Source: Leptospira sp. (lineage in GTDB: Bacteria > Spirochaetota > Leptospiria > Leptospirales > Leptospiraceae). Taken from it: 64,000 bases of DNA. Below are positions 1-8,475 of this stretch, piece by piece. Position numbers and translations under genes: made by a program. The notes below the pieces were generated by a model. That model was not told where the DNA came from. It saw nothing but the letters and a program-made list of their open reading frames with translations, and did no database searches. Numbering within the stretch: the first letter of the stretch is position 1; each line of letters begins with the position of its first letter. The DNA lies in assembly GCA_027533185.1 (NCBI GenBank), contig JAPZTS010000011.1:1-64000 (forward strand), written 5' to 3'.

Positions 1-85
1 AAAAACTATCCACTTTAACAGATAGATGTGGTGGCGTTTATTTCTTATTTTGTAGGTCCTTTCGTTCGATACTAATGTTATTGGT

Positions 86-1678
86 ATGAACCGAATTGCA
101 TTGACTTTGCTCTTCCTGTTGCTTTTGGTTTCGTCTGGAAACCTATTTGGTCAGGTTTGGATACCATCCGGTACGGAATCACGCAGACCTTCTGCTTTGC
201 AATTTGATGCGGGTGCCTCCAGTTTTCAAAAAGACTACTACGGCTATATTTCGCCGAATTTTACGTTCAACCACGGTCCTAATTTTGGTTATTCTTTTTC
301 GGCACCGGTTAACTTTTTAGCTGTTGATCGGGATCCGTTGTTAGTAGACTCCAAACCAGGAAAAATCCGAGAAATGGACTATAATAGTCGAAATGACTAT
401 GCTCGTGTTCTCAATTACATCTCCTATGGAACCTACAACCAACAAGTGCCAGGAAAGATAACAGGATCTGTCTACGCAGGCCGAATGGTAGATGGTTACA
501 TTGGCCACGGAACTATAGTTAATAAATACCAAAGTTCCTCACGATTTGATTCATATAATCCCGGTGTAATGGCAGACTTAAACACGGATTATGTGGGAGT
601 CCAATACTTTGCAAACTCTGTAACTACATTCGATGTAAATGCAGCTAGGGTATATATCAAACCGCTAGCCATTGGCAATAGTCTCTATTCTATATATACG
701 GGGCGAGACAAAGTAGCCTATCTTATGAATGTTCGTGGGAATGTTTTGGATGAATCAGGTCGATTGTCAGTAGAAGAGGAGGCTGGTAGCGATCTCTTAC
801 AAAAAAAAGAAAAAGAAAGTAAACCAAAAGAAATCAGGCCAATTAATAAAGACTCAAGAATGGAATTGGTTGATAACGACCCATGGTACAATCGTTTGAC
901 GATCGGATACACTAGGGCTTGGGATCGTGCTGCTCCCGTTGAAATGTTATACAATTCCAACGGTTCTCCAGTCACAGAAAAAAATTCGGACAATCCTAAA
1001 ACAAAGGAAAACACTCGCGTGTCGATTGAAGGGTTCGATATTGAATATAGACTTCTCAATCTACCATTTGTAGAATTAACACCGTATGCAGATTTCAATC
1101 GGATCAAAGGATTGGCTGGAAGCCAAGGGACACATTACGGGACTGTCCTTCGCGTGGGAACAAAAGACTTAAATATAATTTTAAAACCTGAATTTCGCTC
1201 GATGACAGCAAACTACGCTCCGATGTACTTTGATAGTTTCTATGAAATTGAACGCTTCCAGAGCTTTCCTGTGAATGCACCCATTCGACCAAAATACCAA
1301 TTCATAGAAAACCAATCCAATGCCAAGATCACGGGTTACTATCATACTTTATATATCAATTTCTACCACCTAGGCTTCGAATTTGCTGTCGAAGATTACG
1401 GAGCGAGGGATAACAAACGAGTATTCGCCGCTGCTTATATCCCACTTGGATCATCCTTTCTTCTATCCTTTTACTATACGAAAAAAGGTTTTGGTTCTCA
1501 GGGTGAAGCCTTCAAATTAGATAACAACACCCAAGCCGCTGCTGAAATTTCAAAATCTTTTGGTCCTCTTGTATTAAGACTTCAGAATTATCGAAAGTAC
1601 TATCTGGATGCCAGCGAAAAGTCTTTTCTGTCCATAGATGAAATTCGCTTTTTAGTTTCTGGTGGATTCAGTTTTTAA
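86..1678 (+). CDS. Putative outer-membrane beta-barrel protein, unknown function
   Basis: I do not recognise a named family. The 530-residue product opens with a clear signal peptide (basic start, a leucine-rich core at residues 5-17, then GNLFGQ). It then runs as tyrosine-rich segments with alternating hydrophobic residues and ends in GGFSF. A C-terminal phenylalanine after alternating aromatic residues is typical of outer-membrane barrels that the BAM machine inserts. A charged lysine/glutamate-rich stretch near residues 230-260 looks like a loop or linker. The start is the first ATG before the signal peptide; no strong Shine-Dalgarno is visible. The 3' end overlaps the convergent rsmE gene by 27 bases. 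A transport or adhesion role would be a guess. Confidence 0.7.
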   Translation: MNRIALTLLFLLLLVSSGNLFGQVWIPSGTESRRPSALQFDAGASSFQKDYYGYISPNFTFNHGPNFGYSFSAPVNFLAVDRDPLLVDSKPGKIREMDYNSRNDYARVLNYISYGTYNQQVPGKITGSVYAGRMVDGYIGHGTIVNKYQSSSRFDSYNPGVMADLNTDYVGVQYFANSVTTFDVNAARVYIKPLAIGNSLYSIYTGRDKVAYLMNVRGNVLDESGRLSVEEEAGSDLLQKKEKESKPKEIRPINKDSRMELVDNDPWYNRLTIGYTRAWDRAAPVEMLYNSNGSPVTEKNSDNPKTKENTRVSIEGFDIEYRLLNLPFVELTPYADFNRIKGLAGSQGTHYGTVLRVGTKDLNIILKPEFRSMTANYAPMYFDSFYEIERFQSFPVNAPIRPKYQFIENQSNAKITGYYHTLYINFYHLGFEFAVEDYGARDNKRVFAAAYIPLGSSFLLSFYYTKKGFGSQGEAFKLDNNTQAAAEISKSFGPLVLRLQNYRKYYLDASEKSFLSIDEIRFLVSGGFSF

Positions 1679-2377
1679 AACTGAAATTTCGTGCAAGAGA
1701 GCTGCATAAGCATACTCCGTTCTTAGATTAACACTAGATAGAGATATAAGAGGGATGCCTTTATCTTTGAAACTTTCATAATCTCTAGTTTTCCAACCAG
1801 ATTCGGGACCAAATAGAAATATCTTTTTTTCTTCAAAAGAAAGATCCATCTTTCGTATGGATTGTCCCGTTCGGTCCATAGCAAAAATATTTCCTAAAGG
1901 AGAAAGTTTTGTAATCCAATCCGATTCTCTTTTTATTTCAATCTTCGTTAAACGAAAATTACCGGATTGCATCATTCCTTCCTGTATATACTTGATCGAT
2001 TGGTTTTGGTTATAAGTAGGTGAAGTAAGATACTCTTTGGATTTTCCGTCCGGTATCCAAAACAATGAATCTACTCCGTAACAGCCAGCCAAATGTAGGA
2101 TTTTTTTTCCTGTCTGTGGTCTGGGTAAAATGCAAACTGTTGTTAACCCAAGGTCGTTCGCGGGATACAGAATTGGACTCTCCAATGATACGACTGTTTC
2201 TTCCTGATTTTGGAATTCAATTCTCCCCCAAAACTGACCCTTTTCTAAGAGAATGAGTTTGAGTGAATCCCCAAGACCTTTTTTTAGAATGGAATGTATA
2301 TGGGTATGCCGATCGCCACGAATTGAATAAACGGATTCTCTCGCCTTGTCTTTGGGAAAAACCAATATCCAATTCAA
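1652..2377 (-). CDS. rsmE: 16S rRNA (uracil(1498)-N(3))-methyltransferase RsmE
   Basis: This 241-residue protein matches the RsmE family of SPOUT methyltransferases, which use SAM to methylate N3 of U1498 in 16S rRNA of the assembled 30S subunit. The C-terminal knot region carries the family signature: GPESGW near residue 190, then an LSSVNLRTEYA segment equivalent to the usual LG-x-RILRTETA. The N-terminal part (HIHSILKKGLGD) fits the PUA-like RNA-binding domain. Its length is normal. The start overlaps the end of the upstream zinc-ribbon gene by 4 bases (ATGA type), so the two are probably co-transcribed and translationally coupled. Confidence 0.88.
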   Translation of the reverse strand: MNWILVFPKDKARESVYSIRGDRHTHIHSILKKGLGDSLKLILLEKGQFWGRIEFQNQEETVVSLESPILYPANDLGLTTVCILPRPQTGKKILHLAGCYGVDSLFWIPDGKSKEYLTSPTYNQNQSIKYIQEGMMQSGNFRLTKIEIKRESDWITKLSPLGNIFAMDRTGQSIRKMDLSFEEKKIFLFGPESGWKTRDYESFKDKGIPLISLSSVNLRTEYAYAALLHEISVLKTESTRN

Positions 2378-2868
2378 ATTTCGAAAGTTGGCGAAAGAGA
2401 TTTTTTGTCAGGAGCTGTCTCCGGCATTTCATCCATACCTTCAATTCCGTCGCCATTCGGTTTTTCGAGATTTTTAGAATTATCTCTTTCCGTGTTGGGA
2501 GGAGTGGGTTGATTTAGAGATGGTTTTACAGATTCAAATCTGGAAAAACTCCAGATATACAGAAATAAAATCGAAAAAAGAAAGATAGGAATCCATTGGA
2601 TCTTTTGATCCTTCGCCTTTGTTTTTGACTTCAAGTAATCGATCGGTGCATACAGAATGTCCGCACACAATTGCAAATAGGCTTTGAAACTCGGTTGGAA
2701 GGGGAGGTGGTGTTGTAACTCTTCTCGTTCGAAACTGCTAGAATCTTCTGTGTTTTGGGAAAATTGGAATCTATGGGAACAAACCGGACACTGTACAAGA
2801 ATGGTTCCCTGGGTCGCAGGGAACCGTAACATAGAACTACAATTTGGACATGATTTTAAAATGTTCAA
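2374..2868 (-). CDS. Zinc-ribbon (MJ0042-like) membrane protein, unknown function
   Basis: The first 30 residues hold a CPNC (C7/C10) and a CPVC (C27/C30) pair in the layout of an MJ0042/zinc-ribbon finger. An acidic stretch follows, then one hydrophobic segment (IPIFLFSILFLYIW, about residue 92-106), and a polar Pro/Asn/Glu-rich tail. It is probably an inner-membrane-anchored protein with a cytoplasmic zinc finger, as seen in many small delta-proteobacterial and spirochete proteins of unknown role. It lies between the FcpB-like gene and rsmE on the same strand and overlaps rsmE by 4 bases. Confidence 0.72.
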   Translation of the reverse strand: MNILKSCPNCSSMLRFPATQGTILVQCPVCSHRFQFSQNTEDSSSFEREELQHHLPFQPSFKAYLQLCADILYAPIDYLKSKTKAKDQKIQWIPIFLFSILFLYIWSFSRFESVKPSLNQPTPPNTERDNSKNLEKPNGDGIEGMDEMPETAPDKKSLSPTFEI

Positions 2869-2879
2869 TTCAAAATGTT

Positions 2880-3710
2880 TTAATACTTCAAAGATCCTTT
2901 GAGTGCTTCCACATTCTTTTTGTAATGTTTGTTGGAATCACGATCGTTATAATCAAAGATCTTTGTGAACAGTTTATCAAAATAATCTACATTTTTAAAG
3001 TAGTACTGCTTTTTAAAGTTGTTTCGGATTGGGTTCGTTTTTGTGTTTTCGACATTTGAAAGAATGTACTTTCCGACCCCTTTTTCAGAAGGAGTTTCAG
3101 GTGCTCCCCAAAGAGGATAATCATCATGCTGGTAGAAGAGTTCCATTTTGTCATTATGAGCAGGCTCTCCATTCGGAGCATTATCTGTTACAACGGAAAT
3201 GATTTTGTCTTCAATCACAAAATTGTTTTGGTAAACGAAAGTTCTAATCTTTGCTAGGTTACGAGGCTGCTCTTTTCTTGGATCCGGATCAGCATTGTTT
3301 TGCCCTTCAAAGAAAAGTTCCATTTTTTTATACTTTGCCCCTAAGTTATAGCGACTCTTTCCTTCGTCGGATCCAACAAAATCAAACACTTCTAAGTGGA
3401 GGCAGGTGTTATCAGGAGCTTCCTGCTTTAGACTGGCTTCACATCTTTCCCCATCTGCGCTGGGTTTTCCTTTATATAGGACCGTTTTGTGTGGCAGAGT
3501 TCGCACTTTCATTTTGAAGAGAACTGTGTGAAGGCGTAGCCTTTTGTTCACTTCTGAGATATTGTCATCTAATTCTTTTTCTGTTTCGGAGATAGACTTT
3601 CCCGCTTGAGAAGGGTCTATTCCTGCTTGGCCCTGTGAATCCGTTGCTCCAGTCTGAGCAAAAAGAGCTAGGTTGAAAGCCAACAAGGGAAGGATCAATT
3701 TAAGTTTCAT
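2880..3710 (-). CDS. fcpB: Probable FcpB-like endoflagellar sheath/coiling protein
   Basis: A 276-residue secreted protein with a signal peptide ([19 protein letters not shown]) and a charged, largely helical mature part without membrane segments. I read it as the Leptospira filament-surface protein FcpB for three reasons: its size; its position two genes from fliN in a block that also contains fliM, which agrees with my recollection of gene order in pathogenic Leptospira; and a sigma-28-like element (GCCGATAT) about 80 bases upstream. FcpA and FcpB form the asymmetric sheath that gives leptospiral flagella their coiled shape. The name is inference from context plus memory, not from a motif; a generic periplasmic protein is the alternative. 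A Shine-Dalgarno AGGAAG precedes the ATG. Confidence 0.55.
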   Translation of the reverse strand: MKLKLILPLLAFNLALFAQTGATDSQGQAGIDPSQAGKSISETEKELDDNISEVNKRLRLHTVLFKMKVRTLPHKTVLYKGKPSADGERCEASLKQEAPDNTCLHLEVFDFVGSDEGKSRYNLGAKYKKMELFFEGQNNADPDPRKEQPRNLAKIRTFVYQNNFVIEDKIISVVTDNAPNGEPAHNDKMELFYQHDDYPLWGAPETPSEKGVGKYILSNVENTKTNPIRNNFKKQYYFKNVDYFDKLFTKIFDYNDRDSNKHYKKNVEALKGSLKY

Positions 3711-3787
3711 GTCCGAATCTTCCTATTATAGTCAAATTGAGGATAACCCGAAACGCACTTGTGGCGTAAAGGACTATCCTGGGAAAA

Positions 3788-3795
3788 ATATCGGC
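3788..3795 (-). promoter_or_regulatory. Candidate sigma-28 (FliA) -10 element upstream of the fcpB-like gene
   Basis: Read on the minus strand this is GCCGATAT, one mismatch from the flagellar sigma-28 -10 consensus GCCGATAA. The matching -35 position, 11 bases further upstream, is poor (TTATTCTT against TAAAGTTT). A TATAAT at 3725-3730 on the same strand is only about 15 bases from the start codon, too close to serve as a normal -10. Confidence 0.4.
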
Positions 3796-3832
3796 ATTTC
3801 CCAAATAAGAATAAAGAAAACCTGAAATGTTT

Positions 3833-5086
3833 TTAAGGTTTCCAACGAAATTCTGGAAGGGAATCTAAATAAAATGCAAATCCAGGAATCCCAACTTCGG
3901 TTTCCCTACCCAACCTTTGCGTAATCCAACGCCTTTCCACATAATCACAAAAATCACGTAAATTGCGACCGGAAGCGTTAAGAAGCTTCGCAGATATTTG
4001 TTTTCTCTCCTCGAAATTTAAATGTTTTGCATAACCTTCTAAAATTTGTGCCCTCTCATCTTCTGTGGGCAAGGGAAAATAAATTTTTCGATCAAACCTA
4101 GAGAGGAGGGCTTTGTCGAGGTCCTCCCTTCTATTTGTGGCACCAATGGTAATCGTTCCCCCTCTACCAGCAAAACCATCGAGTTTCCGAAGGAGAACAC
4201 CCAAGACATTTCTCGTAGCTTCGAACATTCCGTCATCCCTCGAGGTTGCAAGGGAATCGATTTCATCTAAAAATAGCATTGCCTGGGGAAAGAGAGAAAC
4301 GGCATCGAATACCATTGCTAAGTTTTGCGAGGACTCTCCGTAATACTTACTTAAAATCGATTCAATAGGAACGTAAACCATAGGAATTTGGCAAAGGTGG
4401 CTTGCAATTTTTGCCATTGTGGTCTTTCCGACCCCAGGTTCTCCTTCTAAAAGAACTGCTCTAGGAAGGATATTTGTGGGTTTGAGCCTTGTGAATTTCG
4501 TAATTTCAAAAAAAGGTTCTGGATTGCGGAGGGGAAAAACCAAACTCTCTAGAATTTGAGATTTTACGGATTCATATCCAAAGACCGAGCTAAAATCCAA
4601 CACATTCCCCTTGGCTTCCTCTATTAGGGGGTCATAGACCTCGGCTCCCAGTTTGGTTAATATCCCTTTCGGGTCCTTTTTGGTTTCTGACTTGTTTTGA
4701 GAAAAAAAGCGTACAAGGGATATAAGGGCTTGGATTTCCTTCAAAGAGAATTCCCCTCGTTTGGAAAACTCAATTTTTAAATCTGATTTATAGGAAAATC
4801 GAATCCGAAGCCTGCTGGATAGATTCTTTTCTGGCTCAAAGAGATTGTCGCTTAGGGTTTGAAGGCTTAAGTAACCATCCTCAATAGTATAAACACGAAA
4901 GTTCTCAATGTAGTTTTTGATGATTCCTATCGCATCCAAGATGTATTCCTTGGAAGAAGAGATCGTTTTGTATCGAAAATTGGTTTCTTCTTTTTCGATC
5001 CCAAATTGGTATTCTTCGTTTGGGATTTCCTTTTCTAGCAATTCCTTCGCTTTAAAAAAATCCAGAGTTACGATAGGTTGGGACAT
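3833..5086 (-). CDS. AAA+ family ATPase
   Basis: A 417-residue protein with one C-terminal AAA+ module. Visible motifs are Walker A GEPGVGKT (215-222), Walker B LFLDEID (271-277), sensor 1 GATNRRED (315-322) and an arginine-finger-like LLSRFDRK (328-335). The module resembles the classical clade (FtsH, spastin, p97), but there is no protease or membrane segment. The first 160 residues are not recognisable and may bind substrate. I chose the internal ATG at 5086 because the longer open frame, up to 5350, runs antisense through fliN and is low-complexity. It is divergent from fliN and in line with the fcpB-like gene, so a role in flagellar assembly is possible but unproven. Confidence 0.82.
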   Translation of the reverse strand: MSQPIVTLDFFKAKELLEKEIPNEEYQFGIEKEETNFRYKTISSSKEYILDAIGIIKNYIENFRVYTIEDGYLSLQTLSDNLFEPEKNLSSRLRIRFSYKSDLKIEFSKRGEFSLKEIQALISLVRFFSQNKSETKKDPKGILTKLGAEVYDPLIEEAKGNVLDFSSVFGYESVKSQILESLVFPLRNPEPFFEITKFTRLKPTNILPRAVLLEGEPGVGKTTMAKIASHLCQIPMVYVPIESILSKYYGESSQNLAMVFDAVSLFPQAMLFLDEIDSLATSRDDGMFEATRNVLGVLLRKLDGFAGRGGTITIGATNRREDLDKALLSRFDRKIYFPLPTEDERAQILEGYAKHLNFEERKQISAKLLNASGRNLRDFCDYVERRWITQRLGRETEVGIPGFAFYLDSLPEFRWKP

Positions 5087-5169
5087 AAACACAAATTCTG
5101 GATCTTTACTTTTTTTTTCAAGGAAGGAATTTTGATTCCTCCGACGAATAAAGAAAAGAGGTTGTACGT

Positions 5170-5688
5170 ATGGGCGAGGGTTCCCTTTCACAAGAAGACA
5201 TAGACGCACTCTTAGGCGGAGGCGGTTTTGGCGGTGGCGGAAGCTCGCCGGGCGGTGGAAGCGGAGGCGGTCTGGAAGACCTCGATGCCCTCGTGGGTGG
5301 TGCGAGTGGAGGGGATGATGGTCCATCCTTTGCAGACATTGCAGCCGCACTAGGACCTAGTTCTACACCCGCTCCGGCAAAGTCGGCGTCCAAACCCCAG
5401 TCTGGGGGTCCCTCTAATAATACGGCCAATTTAAACCTACTCCTAGACGTAACACTCCAACTTACGATTGAGCTGGGTAGGACTACCATGTTTATCAAAG
5501 ATGTTCTTCAATTGACGGAAGGAACAGTTGTCGAACTGGACAAAAATGTAGGCGAAGAATTGGACATCTTGGCCAACGGAAAGCTTGTTGGACGAGGAAA
5601 GTTGATAGTTCTAGACGACTATTATGGAATTCAAATCACACAGATTGTGGATCCCATGGAAAGACTAGGGGGCCCGGCGTTCTTGTAA
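5170..5688 (+). CDS. fliN: Flagellar motor switch protein FliN with N-terminal CheY-binding-type peptide
   Basis: The C-terminal 80 or so residues form a SpoA/FliN domain (MFIKDVLQL, VVELDKNVGEELDILANGKL, GRGKLIVLDDYYGIQI). This domain builds the bottom of the flagellar C-ring with FliM and FliG. Unusually, the N terminus carries LSQEDIDALLGGG (residues 6-18), the short motif that binds phospho-CheY in FliM and FliY. A glycine-rich linker (about residues 16-50) and an Ala/Pro-rich stretch separate the two parts. There is no CheC-like domain, so it is not a full FliY. The ATG follows AGAGG. Next is an EF-hand-like lipoprotein gene, then a terminator. Confidence 0.93.
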   Translation: MGEGSLSQEDIDALLGGGGFGGGGSSPGGGSGGGLEDLDALVGGASGGDDGPSFADIAAALGPSSTPAPAKSASKPQSGGPSNNTANLNLLLDVTLQLTIELGRTTMFIKDVLQLTEGTVVELDKNVGEELDILANGKLVGRGKLIVLDDYYGIQITQIVDPMERLGGPAFL

Positions 5689-5733
5689 AGAAAACAGTTG
5701 CCGTAGAGTCTTCTGAATTTGTATGCTCGCAAC

Positions 5734-6414
5734 ATGCTTCGAAAACTGATTTTCTTTTTATTTCCTTTGTTTTTGGTGCAGTGTGAAAAAACCCTTCCAC
5801 TGCCATTTGGCGCTGAAATGCGAAAAATTCCTGTAGACTCAGCCTCCAACGGAAAGATCGATTCTATGGGGTACTATATTCCTGAATCAGAAAACTATAG
5901 AATTCTCTATATCGAAATCGATAAAGATGGGAATGGATCCTCAGATGAATTTATTTGGCAGGGTGTTGCGACTCTCCAAGACCCAAAATCTCCTGTGAAA
6001 AACATGCAAAAAGTCCACGAGCAAGTGGATGAAAATAATGATGGAAAAATTGATTTGATCCGGTGGTTACTACCGAATGAAATCATTGCGATGGTTCAAA
6101 AAGATTCCGATCGGGATGGGTATTTTGAATCCGTATTTTACTACAATCTTAAGAAAAAAGTCGTAAGACGCGAGTTAGATCCTAATAAAAAAGGGAAACC
6201 TTCTATTTTTATCTTCTTTGACCGTGCCGAAATTGATTCGGATGAAGATGGGTATCCTGATTTGGTTGTATATGGAAAGTCCGAATTGGAATTGGAAGAA
6301 AAGGCCGTGAACAAAAGAGAAACAAAACCCCTTAAGAAGGAAGACTCACTTCTTTTAAACCCATCCAAACTTCCACAAACGGAAAGACCGTTGCTTGGTT
6401 CAGGGATGATTTAG
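5734..6414 (+). CDS. Putative lipoprotein with EF-hand-like calcium-binding loops
   Basis: A 226-residue protein with a lipoprotein signal peptide (FLFPLFLVQC, cysteine at about residue 17). It contains at least four acidic loops of the D-x-D-x-[DNG]-G type: DKDGNGSSDEF, DENNDGKIDLI, DSDRDGYFESV and DSDEDGYPDLV. These match EF-hand or dockerin-like calcium-binding loops, also found in thrombospondin type-3 repeats. No enzyme domain is seen. I prefer ATG 5734 to the TTG at 5719 because it starts directly at the signal peptide. The gene is 45 bases after fliN and is followed by a rho-independent terminator, so the two may be co-transcribed. Function unknown. Confidence 0.72.
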   Translation: MLRKLIFFLFPLFLVQCEKTLPLPFGAEMRKIPVDSASNGKIDSMGYYIPESENYRILYIEIDKDGNGSSDEFIWQGVATLQDPKSPVKNMQKVHEQVDENNDGKIDLIRWLLPNEIIAMVQKDSDRDGYFESVFYYNLKKKVVRRELDPNKKGKPSIFIFFDRAEIDSDEDGYPDLVVYGKSELELEEKAVNKRETKPLKKEDSLLLNPSKLPQTERPLLGSGMI

Positions 6415-6443
6415 ATCGAAAAAGAAATTCATAAAAACTAAGG

Positions 6444-6484
6444 TTTGTTTGGTGGCAAGAATTCCTCTCGACCTACCAAACGAA
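6444..6484 (-). terminator. Candidate terminator of the nfeD-SPFH operon (minus strand)
   Basis: TTTGTTTGGT (6444-6453) pairs with ACCAAACGAA (6475-6484), allowing one G-U pair. On the minus strand the stem is followed by a T-rich run (TTAGTTTTTATG). It lies just past the stop of the minus-strand SPFH gene. Confidence 0.45.
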
Positions 6485-6490
6485 TAAATG

Positions 6491-6532
6491 AGACTACAAC
6501 AGCAAACGGATTTGATTGTAGTCTTTTTTTTT
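6491..6532 (+). terminator. Rho-independent terminator after the fliN/lipoprotein unit
   Basis: AGACTACAA (6491-6499) and TTGTAGTCT (6516-6524) form a perfect 9-bp stem with a 16-base loop, followed by an unbroken T run to 6532. The T run overlaps the stop codon of the convergent SPFH gene. Confidence 0.85.
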
Positions 6533-7451
6533 AGCCTTTGGGTTTTTTAGGTTCTGTGAGATTTGCAATGAGAGTAGGCAAGTTCATCACATCAGCCGGG
6601 ATTAAAATTTCCGTGTTGGATTTCGCAACATTTAAGAAATTTTGAATGAAAGATTTAGTAACTTGGAGTTTGATTGCGGATGCTCCGCCTTGGTCGCTGA
6701 TGGATCCTGCGATCGACTCGATCCCTTTTGCAGTAGCGGCAGCCAAGGATTCAATCTCTTGTGCCTTACCTTCCGCAGAGTTGATTCGTCTTTGTTTCTC
6801 TCCTTCCGATTTGTTGATCGCTTCTTCTTTAAAACCAAGAGAACGATTGATTCGGGAATCTCTTTCTCCTTCGGAAAGTAGGATTTGGGACCTTTTGGAA
6901 ATCTGAGCCTTCTTTTCTTTTTCCATCGCATCTAACACTGATTTAGGTGGAACGATGTTTAGAATTTCATAGCGGTTTACTTTAATCCCCCAAGGTTCAC
7001 TTGCTTGGTCGATGGCTGCTACAATGGTCGAGTTGATGAGATCCTTTTCTCCGATGGTTTTGTCTAGTTCCATTGTTCCAATCACGGAACGCATTGTTGT
7101 TTGTGCCAATTGGATGGAGGCAAATTTGTAATCCTCAATGCCGTATGATGCCCGTACCGGATCAATGATTCGCAAGTAAATCACTCCATCAACCTTCACT
7201 TGTACGTTGTCATTTGTTATACAAATCTGCGGTTGTACATCAATGGCCTGTTCTTTTAATGTATGGTAGTAGGCATCTCTATCAATAAAAGGAATCAATA
7301 TGTGGAAACCCGCTTTGAGAGAACGTGAATACTTTCCAAGCCTTTCTACAATCAAAACATCAGTCGCAGGGATGATACGAATGCAGCGAAAGAGTTTGTA
7401 AATTATGTAGAGGGCAACAAGCGCCCAAAAACCGACGATAATTGCTTCCAT
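6531..7451 (-). CDS. SPFH/Band-7 (stomatin-like) membrane protein, copy 2
   Basis: A 306-residue stomatin-type protein. It has an N-terminal membrane anchor (IIVGFWALVALYIIYKLF), then the Band-7/SPFH core (VERLGKYSRSLKAGFHILIPFID, DGVIYLRIIDPVRASYGIEDY, DPWGIKVNRYEILNI) and a coiled-coil region rich in Glu, Lys and Arg. It resembles QmcA/stomatin proteins that oligomerise as large cages or lipid microdomain scaffolds in the inner membrane, often with proteases such as FtsH. It is a clear paralogue of the next gene, whose stop lies one base upstream. A good AGGAG Shine-Dalgarno precedes the ATG. Together with the NfeD gene it forms an nfeD-SPFH-SPFH operon. Confidence 0.88.
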   Translation of the reverse strand: MEAIIVGFWALVALYIIYKLFRCIRIIPATDVLIVERLGKYSRSLKAGFHILIPFIDRDAYYHTLKEQAIDVQPQICITNDNVQVKVDGVIYLRIIDPVRASYGIEDYKFASIQLAQTTMRSVIGTMELDKTIGEKDLINSTIVAAIDQASEPWGIKVNRYEILNIVPPKSVLDAMEKEKKAQISKRSQILLSEGERDSRINRSLGFKEEAINKSEGEKQRRINSAEGKAQEIESLAAATAKGIESIAGSISDQGGASAIKLQVTKSFIQNFLNVAKSNTEILIPADVMNLPTLIANLTEPKKPKG

Positions 7452-7452
7452 C

Positions 7453-8373
7453 TTATTCTCCTACCTGAGGGATTTTTGTTGTTACTTTTGAAAGACCTTC
7501 GAAAACTCCACCTATATTAGCAAGAGTTTCTGGTACAACTGTAGTTTTAGATGTTTTGAGAATGGTTCCTAGAGCATCTAAATACTCTTGTGTGATTTGA
7601 AGACTAACTGCTTCCTTTCCACCTTTTTTGCTGATGGCCTCCGAGACGAGTTGCAAACCACGTGCCGTTGCGGTGGATATGAGTTCTATTTCCTTTGCAC
7701 GACCTTCTGCTTCATTCACTAGACGGATTTTTTCTCCTTCCGATATGTTTATGGATTCTTGCCTCTCTCCAATCGACTTGTTAACAAGAGATTCCCTTTC
7801 CCCTTGGGAAATCGTAATCTCGGCTCTTCTTTCTCGTTCGGATTTCATTTGGTTTTCCATCTCGAGTAAGATCTGTTTGGGGGGAGTGATGTTTCGAATT
7901 TCGTATCGAGTCACTTTGATGCCCCAAGGGTCAGTGGCTCGGTCGATATTGCTCACAACATTGGAATTAATTTCGTCTCTCTCCGATAGTAAATTGTCTA
8001 AAACCAATTTTCCAATCTCTGACCTAAGAGTCGTTTGAGCAAGCTGTGTCGTTGCTAACATAAAATTATCAATACCATAAGATGCTTTCTGGCTATCTAC
8101 AACTTTGAGATACAAAACTCCATCTACTTCAACAGAAACGTTATCCTTTGTAATACATGCCTGCGGATCAATATCGACCGTTATCTCTTTTAAATTTTGG
8201 CGGTATTGGATTTTATCGATAAAAGGGATTAGAAAATAAAACCCCGGTCTCAATATCCCTTGATATACTCCCAATCTTTCTTTGATGTATTCGCTCTGTT
8301 CTGGGACAATGATGATTGTTTTACTGATTATGAAAACAATTGCCAGAAAGAGGACTATCGTGGTTGCACCCAT
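7453..8373 (-). CDS. SPFH/Band-7 (stomatin-like) membrane protein, copy 1
   Basis: A 306-residue paralogue of the downstream SPFH protein with the same domain order. It has an N-terminal hydrophobic anchor (TTIVLFLAIVFIISKTIIIV), a Band-7 core (IKERLGVYQGILRPGFYFLIPFID, VDGVLYLKVVDSQKASYGID, DPWGIKVTRYEIRNITPPKQIL) and a helical coiled-coil (SEGEKIRLVNEAEGRAKEIELI). It probably hetero-oligomerises with its neighbour, as HflK and HflC do, though its sequence is closer to QmcA. AGGAG lies 7 bases before the ATG. The upstream NfeD gene is the usual genomic partner of this family. Confidence 0.88.
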   Translation of the reverse strand: MGATTIVLFLAIVFIISKTIIIVPEQSEYIKERLGVYQGILRPGFYFLIPFIDKIQYRQNLKEITVDIDPQACITKDNVSVEVDGVLYLKVVDSQKASYGIDNFMLATTQLAQTTLRSEIGKLVLDNLLSERDEINSNVVSNIDRATDPWGIKVTRYEIRNITPPKQILLEMENQMKSERERRAEITISQGERESLVNKSIGERQESINISEGEKIRLVNEAEGRAKEIELISTATARGLQLVSEAISKKGGKEAVSLQITQEYLDALGTILKTSKTTVVPETLANIGGVFEGLSKVTTKIPQVGE

Positions 8374-8475
8374 TTATAATCTCCTAAGTTGGAGAAAATA
8401 ATACTAAAGGGAATGCATAAGAAAAGGGTTTTTTTAACTTTTTAGAATTTTTTCTTTGGACAAAGGTCGAATCAA

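Noticed and set aside
3725..3730. TATAAT as a promoter for the fcpB-like gene
   Set aside because: It is only about 15 bases from the start codon with the Shine-Dalgarno immediately after, and no -35 match is at the right distance.
5087..5350. N-terminal extension of the AAA ATPase frame
   Set aside because: It lies antisense inside fliN and encodes a low-complexity Arg/His-rich stretch; the ATG at 5086 begins normal sequence.
5118..5498. Minus-strand open frame opposite fliN
   Set aside because: It is a Pro/Ser-rich mirror of the glycine-rich FliN linker, a composition artefact.
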